From Verrucomicrobiota bacterium (GTDB lineage Bacteria > Verrucomicrobiota > Verrucomicrobiia > Chthoniobacterales > Terrimicrobiaceae), in assembly GCA_017305195.1 (NCBI GenBank), contig JAFKMU010000042.1, positions 1 to 64,000 of the forward strand: a DNA stretch of 64,000 nucleotides. Reading direction: 5' to 3'. The translations under genes and the position numbers were made by a program. A model generated the notes under the pieces. That model saw only the letters and a list, made by a program, of their open reading frames with translations. It had not been told where the DNA came from and ran no database searches. Below are positions 57,822 through 64,000 of this stretch, one piece after another. Within the stretch, counting starts at the first letter, position 1. Every line of letters begins with the position of its first letter.

Positions 57822-59168
57822 ATGGACGACCTTTTCCGGACAGAGCCCGAGACGCAGGCCAGTCCGATCGACGCACCGCTCGCCACCCGCATGCGGCCGC
57901 GGGGATTGGATGACTACGTCGGGCAGCGGCACATCCTCGGCGAGGGCAAGCTCCTGCGCCGCGCCATCGAGGCCGACCGCATCAGCTCCGTCATCCTCTA
58001 CGGCCCGCCCGGAACAGGCAAAACCAGCCTCGCCCAGATCATCGCGGCGTCCACGAACTCCCACTTCGAGCGCCTCAGCGGCGTGGAGAGCAATGTCGGC
58101 GACATCCGCCGCGTCGTCGCCACCGCCGGAAACCGCCTGCGCAATGGTGGCGCGAAGACGATCCTCTTCATTGACGAGATCCACCGCTTCAACAAAGCCC
58201 AGCAGGACGTGCTGCTCCCCGATGTGGAGAGCGGCCTGCTCCGCCTCATCGGCGCGACCACGCACAATCCCTTTTTCTACGTCAACAGCCCGCTCGTCTC
58301 GCGCTCCCAGGTCTTCCAGCTGGAGCCGCTCAACACTGACGACCTCCTTGAGATGATGCAGCGCGCGCTGAAGGACGAGCGCGGCCTCGGTCCATTCAAC
58401 GTCCGCCTCGACGACGACGCCGCCCGCCACCTCGCCACCGTGAGCGATGGCGATGGCCGCAAGTGCCTCAACGCCCTGGAAATCGCCGCCCGCACCACCC
58501 CGCCCGGCCCGGATGGCGTCATCCACATCACCCTGCCCGTCGCGGAGGAGAGCATTCAGAAAAAAGCCGTCGTCTACGATGGTGACGGCGACGCGCACTA
58601 CGACACGATCAGCGCGTACATCAAGAGCATGCGCGGGTCCGATCCCGACGCCGCCCTCTACTGGCTCGCGAAAATGCTGCACGCTGGCGAGGACATCCGC
58701 TTCATCGCCCGCCGCATCATCATCTGCGCCAGCGAGGATGTCGGCATGGCGGATTCCAACGCCCTCGTGGTCGCCACATCTGCGCTCCAGGCCATCGAGT
58801 TCGTCGGCCTCCCCGAGGCGCAGCTCATCCTTTCCCACGCCACCATCTACGTCGCCACCGCGCCAAAGAGCAACCGCTGCACCACTGCCATCGGCAAGGC
58901 GCTCACCGAGGTGCGCGAAGGCCGCACCCTCGCCGTCCCCACCCACCTGCGCGACGCCCATTACAAGGGCGCAAAAAACCTCGGCCACGGCGAAGGCTAC
59001 AAATACAGCCACGATTACGACGGCGCCTACGTCCCGCAAGCCTACCTCCCCGAGGGCCGCACCTACTACGAACCCACCGAGAACGGCCTGGAAAAACGCA
59101 TCAAGGAACGCCTCGACTACTGGCGCTCCCTCTACGAAGCCGCCCAGAAAAAAGACACCCCCGGATAA
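57822..59168 (+). CDS. rarA: replication-associated recombination protein RarA (MgsA)
   Basis: RarA is a clamp-loader-like AAA+ ATPase acting at stalled forks. The 448-residue protein has Walker A YGPPGTGKTSLA, Walker B ILFIDEIHRFNK, a sensor region with GATTHNPFFYVNSPL, and the C-terminal helical MgsA domain with SDPDAALYWLAKMLHAGED and FIARRIIICASEDVGMAD. Length is typical. It stands alone and is followed by repeat A. Confidence 0.95.
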   Translation: MDDLFRTEPETQASPIDAPLATRMRPRGLDDYVGQRHILGEGKLLRRAIEADRISSVILYGPPGTGKTSLAQIIAASTNSHFERLSGVESNVGDIRRVVATAGNRLRNGGAKTILFIDEIHRFNKAQQDVLLPDVESGLLRLIGATTHNPFFYVNSPLVSRSQVFQLEPLNTDDLLEMMQRALKDERGLGPFNVRLDDDAARHLATVSDGDGRKCLNALEIAARTTPPGPDGVIHITLPVAEESIQKKAVVYDGDGDAHYDTISAYIKSMRGSDPDAALYWLAKMLHAGEDIRFIARRIIICASEDVGMADSNALVVATSALQAIEFVGLPEAQLILSHATIYVATAPKSNRCTTAIGKALTEVREGRTLAVPTHLRDAHYKGAKNLGHGEGYKYSHDYDGAYVPQAYLPEGRTYYEPTENGLEKRIKERLDYWRSLYEAAQKKDTPG

Positions 59169-59169
59169 A

Positions 59170-59537
59170 CAACCCGGAGAAAGACCTTCAAACAGAAGGA
59201 AGCGAAGGAAACAAAGGGAAGGCAGGAAGGCCTTTCACAGAAGGACGCAAAGGCCGCGAAGGTTTGCTTTTCGCCCTGGCGAGGCGGCAACTTTACCATA
59301 GAGGCGTTCGCACTGCGGCGTAGGGCGGGCGTCCCGCCCGCCTGCAAGTCCGGCGCGAAATTTCAGAGGCGGCTGTTTTTCCTTTTCAGTACACCCCGCG
59401 AATAGGTCGGCGGGACGCCGACCCTACGCCTTGAGATACGCATTGCCTGCCAAATGCAACCCTGCGTTCCTTAACCAAGCGGCCCCGAGGCCGAAGCCAA
59501 TACTTCCGACTTCCGGCCTCCCCCTTCCGACTTCGCC
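59170..59537. repeat. intergenic region with repeat A, two palindromes and repeat C
   Basis: Repeat A text lies at about 59170-59265. GGGCGGG-CGT-CCCGCCC is at 59323-59339, GGTCGGCG-GGA-CGCCGACC at 59405-59423, and repeat C text at 59506-59538, touching the end of the next gene. No gene is supported in this interval. Confidence 0.7.
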
Positions 59538-60650
59538 CTACTTCCCGAGATACTCGGGATTCAGCTTCTTCAGCGCGGGCACGACGAAAAGCCCGTCCTT
59601 GCGGATCAGCTTGCCGTCGAACCACACCTCGCCGCCACCGTAGTCCGGGCGCTGGATGTTCACCATGTCCCAGTGGATGCGGCTCTTGTTCCCGTTGCCG
59701 CCGACCTCGTAGGCCTGACCCGGGGTGAAGTGGAAGGAACCCGCGATCTTCTCGTCAAAGAGGATGTCGCGCATCGGGTGCAGGATGTACGGGTTGAACC
59801 CGAGCGAGAACTCGCCGATGTAGCGCGCGCCCTCGTCGCTATCGAGGATCTCGTTGAGCTTCTCCGTGTTGTTGCCCGAGGCCTTCACGATCTTGCCGCG
59901 CTCAAATTCGAGCCGGATGTTGTCAAACGCCGTCCCCTGGTAAATCGTCGGCGCGTTGAAGGTCACGTGACCCTCCACGCTGTACTTCGTCGGACAGGAG
60001 AAAACCTCGCCGTCCGGGATGTTGCGATCGCCGCCGCACACCACCGCGCCGATGCCCTTGATCGAGAAGCGCAGGTCCGTACCCGGCCCCTTCAGGTGGA
60101 CGCGATCCGTGCGATCCATCAGATCCTTCAGCGCCTTCATGCCCGGGATCATCCGGCCATAGTCCAGCGTGCAGACCTTGAAATAATAATCCTCAAAAGC
60201 CTCCGTACTCATCTGCGCCTGCTGCGCCATCGACGAGGTCGGCCAGCGCAGCACCACCCACTTTGTCTTGTTGATGCGCCAGTCCATCACCTGTCGCATC
60301 TTCCCGGCCACGAGGCGCATTTTTTCCTCCGGCACGTCGGAGAATTCCGTGATGTTGTGGCTGCCGCGCAGGGCGATGTATGCCTGCATCTTTTTCATGC
60401 GGGCCAGCTCCACCCCGCTCGTGACTGTGAGTTGATCCTCCGTCACGCCCATCGCGATCTCACGCGAGAGCTTCGCGTGATGAATCCCCACGAACGGCAC
60501 TCCGCCCACCTCGCGCACCGCCCGCACCAAGGCCACGCCCATCTCGTCCGGCACGTCAAAGAGCTCGATCAGCACGCGCTCTCCCTTCTGCAATTTGGTG
60601 GAGTGACCGATCAGGACCTTGGCGAGCTTGTCAAAACGAGGATCGTGCAT
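59538..60650 (-). CDS. M29 family aminopeptidase
   Basis: The 370-residue metallopeptidase has the M29 layout: [20 protein letters not shown] at the start, [13 protein letters not shown] in the middle and a C-terminal half with [20 protein letters not shown] and [12 protein letters not shown]. Conserved E, H, Y and D residues of the binuclear metal site fall in these stretches. It probably trims peptides from the N-terminus in the cytoplasm. The ATG at 60650 is chosen; the longer frame lacks family similarity at its start. Confidence 0.88.
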   Translation of the reverse strand: MHDPRFDKLAKVLIGHSTKLQKGERVLIELFDVPDEMGVALVRAVREVGGVPFVGIHHAKLSREIAMGVTEDQLTVTSGVELARMKKMQAYIALRGSHNITEFSDVPEEKMRLVAGKMRQVMDWRINKTKWVVLRWPTSSMAQQAQMSTEAFEDYYFKVCTLDYGRMIPGMKALKDLMDRTDRVHLKGPGTDLRFSIKGIGAVVCGGDRNIPDGEVFSCPTKYSVEGHVTFNAPTIYQGTAFDNIRLEFERGKIVKASGNNTEKLNEILDSDEGARYIGEFSLGFNPYILHPMRDILFDEKIAGSFHFTPGQAYEVGGNGNKSRIHWDMVNIQRPDYGGGEVWFDGKLIRKDGLFVVPALKKLNPEYLGK

Positions 60651-60738
60651 GGGTAGTTCCGCAAAATTAATCACATCCCGCAGGAAAATTCCATGCCCGC
60701 GATTTTCCTCCCCTCTCTCATCTGCTCCTTTACAAGGA

Positions 60739-60758
60739 AACATACCAGTTGGTATGTT
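60739..60758. promoter_or_regulatory. TetR-type palindromic operator before the SnoaL-like gene
   Basis: AACATACCA-GT-TGGTATGTT is a perfect 9+9 palindrome with a two-base centre, typical of TetR family operators. It ends 20 bases before the ATG at 60779. No TetR gene is in the window. Confidence 0.65.
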
Positions 60759-60778
60759 ACAAAAACCCCACGCGAACC

Positions 60779-61207
60779 ATGTCCACCCACCCCACCGATC
60801 CCACGCTCCAGCAGGCTTTCGGCCTTTGGAAAGACGCCTTTCTCCGCCGCGATCTCCCGAGCCTCATGGCCACCTACGCAGCCGACGCCGTGATGTACGA
60901 CGTGAAGCCGCCATTCCAGATTCGCGGCCTGGAAAATATCCGCGCCGTGTGGGAGGAGGCGTTCTCCTGCTTCCCGCCGGGAATTACCTACTCCGTCTTC
61001 GATGAAAAGATCGAGTCGAGCGGCGACCTCGCCGTGATGCATCGCGTGCAGCGCTTCGACGGCGCGCCCGCCGGGCATCCGATGGAGAACCTCCATATCC
61101 GCCTCACCGTCACCCTCCGCCGGGAACACGGCCGCTGGCTCGTCACCCACGAGCACGTCTCCCTCCCCTTCAATCCCGAGACCGGCCTCGTGGTGGGCAC
61201 GCCCTGA
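60779..61207 (+). CDS. SnoaL/SgcJ-like NTF2-fold protein
   Basis: The 142-residue NTF2-like protein has an N-terminal helix pair ([20 protein letters not shown]) and the conserved pocket strand [15 protein letters not shown], then IRAVWEEAF and [20 protein letters not shown]. Related SgcJ/EcaC-type proteins include small isomerases and ketosteroid-type enzymes; the substrate is unknown. It is controlled, by sequence, through the TetR-type palindrome just upstream. Confidence 0.8.
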   Translation: MSTHPTDPTLQQAFGLWKDAFLRRDLPSLMATYAADAVMYDVKPPFQIRGLENIRAVWEEAFSCFPPGITYSVFDEKIESSGDLAVMHRVQRFDGAPAGHPMENLHIRLTVTLRREHGRWLVTHEHVSLPFNPETGLVVGTP

Positions 61208-61257
61208 CGCGTCAGGACGCCCCCGCCGAGCAATGGCTAAAGACTGATTTATCCGCC

Positions 61258-61905
61258 CTAGCCTCGCGCCGCCCAGAGCAGCCCGCGCCGGGTGATCTCG
61301 CGCACCTCGGGAATTTCAAACTCCTTCGCCGTGTGGCCGATGGAGGAATAAAACACCCGGCCGAGGCCGAACCGCCGCTTCCACACCACCGGCATCACCG
61401 TGCCATCCACCCACGGATCGCTCTGCGGGTGAAACACCGTCGTGGCCAGCACCTCGTTCGACGGATCGACGTGCATGTAATATTGCTCCGAGTGGACGGC
61501 GAAATCCCCCAGCCCCGCCACGATCGGATCGTCGGGCCGGGTGATCTGCACCGTGTAGTCCGTGATGTTATCCGGATGCGCCACCCACTGGCCGCCGACC
61601 GCGTACTGGTACGAAGGGCTGTTGCGGAAAGCATCGCCCATGCCGCCATGGAAACCGCCCAGCCCCACGCCAGACTTGATCGCCGCCAGCAGGGCGTTCT
61701 GCTGGTTTTCTGCGAGAGTTCCCATCGTCCAGTTGGGTACGATCAGGTCGTAGGCCTGCAAGGCTGCCTCATCCGCCAGCACGTCCAGCGAGTCAAACAG
61801 CTCGACGGCAAAATCCGCCGCTCGCAAATCCTCCGCCGCGAGCGCAGCGGTCTTCTCCGGTTCATGGCCTTCCCAGCCTCCATATACGATCAGGGCGCGT
61901 TTCAT
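61258..61905 (-). CDS. ThuA-like domain protein
   Basis: The 215-residue protein has the ThuA/trehalose-utilisation fold: [20 protein letters not shown], then [20 protein letters not shown] and [14 protein letters not shown], and [20 protein letters not shown] near the end. ThuA-like proteins accompany Gfo/Idh/MocA oxidoreductases and act in disaccharide or sugar metabolism. The start lies six bases after the stop of the Gfo/Idh gene, forming an operon. Confidence 0.9.
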   Translation of the reverse strand: MKRALIVYGGWEGHEPEKTAALAAEDLRAADFAVELFDSLDVLADEAALQAYDLIVPNWTMGTLAENQQNALLAAIKSGVGLGGFHGGMGDAFRNSPSYQYAVGGQWVAHPDNITDYTVQITRPDDPIVAGLGDFAVHSEQYYMHVDPSNEVLATTVFHPQSDPWVDGTVMPVVWKRRFGLGRVFYSSIGHTAKEFEIPEVREITRRGLLWAARG

Positions 61906-61911
61906 AATTCG

Positions 61912-63033
61912 TTATTTGAGTTCACCCAGCGCGAGACCCGCCGGGATCGCCGCTGGCTGGCGGCAGCTGGTTTTCAGCGTGATGCTGCGTCCGGTCTCGC
62001 CGGACCGCAGGATCGACTCCATGATGTCGACGACATGCAGGGCGAGTTCGCCGCTGGCGCGGTTGAGCCGCTTTTTCGCGATCGCCACGGCCATCTCCGC
62101 GACGCCAAACCCGCGTCCGACCTTGTCCTCAAAGGCCAGAGGCATGTCGCTCCACTCCTTCTCGCCCTGGCGGAACAGCCGCACCGCTCCTCCAAAAGTA
62201 TTCGGGTCGGGACAGGAGAGAGAACCCTCCGTGCCGTAAACCTCCAGCAGGGGCAGGTTGTGCTTCCACACATCAAAGCTCATCGTCAGCGTCGCCTGCA
62301 CGCCACTGGCAAACTCCAGCACGCCGTTGATGTGCGTTGGCGTCTCCACTTTGATTTTCCTGCCTTGCAGCGGCTTGCTCCGGATCACCCGCTCCTTGAA
62401 TCCGGTCAGGGAAAATCCCGCCACCCTCTTGACTGCTCCCAGCATCGTGACCAGCGCAGTCAGGTAATACGGCCCCATGTCAAACAGCGGACCTCCTCCC
62501 TTTTGATAATAAAAGGCCGGGCTGGGATGCCATCCCTCGTGCCCATGGCACACCATGTTGGCCGTCGCCGCGAGCGGCTTGCCGATGACGCCCCCGGCGA
62601 TCAGTTTCCGGCACGTCTGGATGCCGCCGCCCAGCACGGTATCCGGCGCGCAGCCAACGTACAGGCCCCGCTTCCGCGCCTCCGCGAGCACCTTGCGGCC
62701 CTCCGCGGTCGTAAGGGAAAAGGGCTTCTCGCAATACACATGCTTCCCCGCCCGCAGCGCGGCGAGGTTGATCTCCACGTGAGCCTGCGGGATCGTCAGG
62801 TTCAGCACGATGTCCACCCCGTCATCGGCCAGCAACTCCGCGACCGAACAAACCTTCCCCACGCCATGCTTCTCCGCCTTGGCCTCGGCCTGCTTCGGGT
62901 TCAGGTCGGCGCAGGAAACGATCCGCGCGTAGCCCGCATAGGGAGCCATATTGGTAAAGTACGCATCGCTGATCGCCCCGCAGCCGATGACACCGACGCG
63001 GAGGGGAAGCCTGGAGGAGATTGTTTTCGCCAT
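61912..63033 (-). CDS. Gfo/Idh/MocA family oxidoreductase
   Basis: The 373-residue protein has the NAD-binding N-terminus (VGVIGCGAISDAYFTNMAPY, G-x-G-x-x-[GA]), then the conserved CEKPFSLTTAEGRKVLAEA segment with the catalytic-type E-K-P motif, and a C-terminal alpha/beta sheet domain. It probably oxidises a sugar or inositol derivative. It is co-transcribed with ThuA and divergent from an AraC-type regulator, so the trio is likely a sugar-use cassette. Confidence 0.92.
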   Translation of the reverse strand: MAKTISSRLPLRVGVIGCGAISDAYFTNMAPYAGYARIVSCADLNPKQAEAKAEKHGVGKVCSVAELLADDGVDIVLNLTIPQAHVEINLAALRAGKHVYCEKPFSLTTAEGRKVLAEARKRGLYVGCAPDTVLGGGIQTCRKLIAGGVIGKPLAATANMVCHGHEGWHPSPAFYYQKGGGPLFDMGPYYLTALVTMLGAVKRVAGFSLTGFKERVIRSKPLQGRKIKVETPTHINGVLEFASGVQATLTMSFDVWKHNLPLLEVYGTEGSLSCPDPNTFGGAVRLFRQGEKEWSDMPLAFEDKVGRGFGVAEMAVAIAKKRLNRASGELALHVVDIMESILRSGETGRSITLKTSCRQPAAIPAGLALGELK

Positions 63034-63108
63034 TGCCTGATATTTTGATTATTTTTCCACCTTACCCGATCTCACTCCTCGGTTGGAATAGACTGATTTT
63101 CCGAAAAT

Positions 63109-63930
63109 ATGGATTTAATTACCATGCACTGGGCCGCCTTTCCCAGGCGGTTTCCCTCCCCCGTCCCCGTGCAAAACACCGGCTATCTCCCGGCCAAAGA
63201 GGACTGGATCGACCGCGCGTTCCTCTCGTGCAACTTTTCCCTCATCCTCTCGGGCGAGGGCGAGTTTCACCGCATGGGAGTACGCCGCGAGGTCATCGCC
63301 CCCTGCGTGATCACCCAATGGCCTGGCGAGCACGTGCGTTACGGCCCCTCCACCGGCTCCACCTGGGAGGAGTTTTATCTCATCTACGGTCCGGAGCATA
63401 TGGCTGCATTCCGGTCGATGAGACTGGTCAATACCGACCGCCCCCTGTGGAGCATCCACAACCTCGCCGAGGTGCGGGTCCATGTCGACGAACTGCGAGC
63501 TGTGATGAAGGCAGCCCAGCCCGAGAGCACGGTCGATCGCGTCGACCGGATTTGCGAACGCCTTGTCCTCGAAACCCTGCTGCCCACCGCTCACACCGGC
63601 GACACCGTGGTGGAAAAAATCATCCGGCAACTGCGAAAGGATCTCGCCCAGCCATGGGACTTCGCCACGGTCGCCCGCCGCCACGGCATGTCCGCCTCCA
63701 CCCTGCGCCGCCGCTGGTTTGAGGCCACGGGGGAATCCCCCGGCCGGTTCCTTCTGAATCTGCGCATCCGCCAGGCCTGCCGCCTCCTCGCCGAAACCCG
63801 CCTCCCCATTGGAGAAATCGCCGCGCAAACCGGCTTCGAGGACGCCATGTACTTCTCCCGCCGCTTCCGCATCGAGACCCGCTGCACCCCGTCCGACTAC
63901 CGCAGGCGCAACGCCTCTGGCATGCACTAA
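63109..63930 (+). CDS. AraC family transcriptional regulator
   Basis: The 273-residue regulator has an N-terminal ligand-binding beta-barrel (residues ~15-140) and two C-terminal helix-turn-helices: WDFATVARRHGMSASTLRRR and the second with RLPIGEIAAQTGFEDAMYFS, then RRFRIETRCTPSDYR, the AraC signature. It is divergent from the Gfo/ThuA operon and probably activates it in response to a sugar. It closes the window with 70 bases of sequence after the stop. Confidence 0.9.
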   Translation: MDLITMHWAAFPRRFPSPVPVQNTGYLPAKEDWIDRAFLSCNFSLILSGEGEFHRMGVRREVIAPCVITQWPGEHVRYGPSTGSTWEEFYLIYGPEHMAAFRSMRLVNTDRPLWSIHNLAEVRVHVDELRAVMKAAQPESTVDRVDRICERLVLETLLPTAHTGDTVVEKIIRQLRKDLAQPWDFATVARRHGMSASTLRRRWFEATGESPGRFLLNLRIRQACRLLAETRLPIGEIAAQTGFEDAMYFSRRFRIETRCTPSDYRRRNASGMH

Positions 63931-64000
63931 TCCCGAAGCGAGGGGAGGAAACTACCGTATCACCTGCCTCGGTGTGGACGAGTCGGCTTCGACATATTCA

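Noticed and set aside
1..64000. CRISPR arrays
   Set aside because: The repeats seen are irregular in spacing and lack unique spacers of constant length, and no cas gene is present.
1..64000. Prophage or insertion sequence
   Set aside because: No transposase, integrase or phage structural gene was recognised; the flanking repeats of the Fic gene are the nearest thing to a mobile unit.

Overview
The window is a high-GC bacterial chromosome segment with dense, mostly short operons. Two secreted proteins carry PEP-CTERM exosortase tails. There are many small lipoproteins and uncharacterised secreted proteins, a DUF58/BatA pair, a lysine-rich H1-like protein, and several families of low-complexity intergenic repeats. 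Together these suggest a member of the Verrucomicrobiota/Planctomycetota group, most likely Verrucomicrobiota. That is an inference from gene content: there is no rRNA gene in the window, and I saw no convincing tRNA gene.

Layout. 1-0.9 kb is the AT-rich end of a DUF262/HEPN cassette. 1.1-11.4 kb is ordinary chromosome: an HPP-family membrane protein and a MarR regulator that appear to share an operator, a VOC protein, small lipoproteins and membrane proteins, a large seven-repeat PEP-CTERM beta-propeller protein, and MarC between two paralogous membrane proteins. 11.4-15.5 kb is an accessory island: a three-gene ParA / unknown / PD-(D/E)xK nuclease operon, divergent from an AbiEi/AbiEii toxin-antitoxin pair. 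15.6-19.1 kb holds aroC, a CvpA-like gene and gatB. 19.4-24.0 kb holds a Fic protein flanked by direct repeats, typA, and a two-gene DUF6036 nucleotidyltransferase cassette. 24.2-30.3 kb has a deaminase, a DUF309 protein, a GH1 lipoprotein, a frameshifted secreted protein, VapBC and a second Fic protein.

30.4-33.7 kb is a minus-strand operon hpf-scpA-scpB-pheA. Its ScpB carries very long acidic extensions, and its PheA has a shortened, eroded prephenate dehydratase domain. 34-46.5 kb mixes a DUF58/BatA pair, many small secreted or lipoproteins (some duplicated in tandem), an MgtC/DUF4010 membrane protein, an ankyrin protein, a sulfotransferase, a DUF2233 protein and a second PEP-CTERM protein. 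46.9-54.7 kb has a CPA2 antiporter, uvrC with a coupled 58-residue gene, and a complete branched-chain amino acid ABC transporter operon (livKHMGF order). 54.9-64 kb holds DUF1802, PHP, H1-like, UspA, rarA, M29 aminopeptidase and SnoaL-like genes, then a ThuA / Gfo-Idh-MocA pair divergent from an AraC regulator.

For novelty, the strongest candidates are the ParA-unknown-nuclease operon and the degenerate PheA. After them come the operators that the sequence shows directly (MarR/HPP, AbiE, both Fic genes, VapBC, and a TetR-type site before the SnoaL gene) and the dispersed repeat families between genes.
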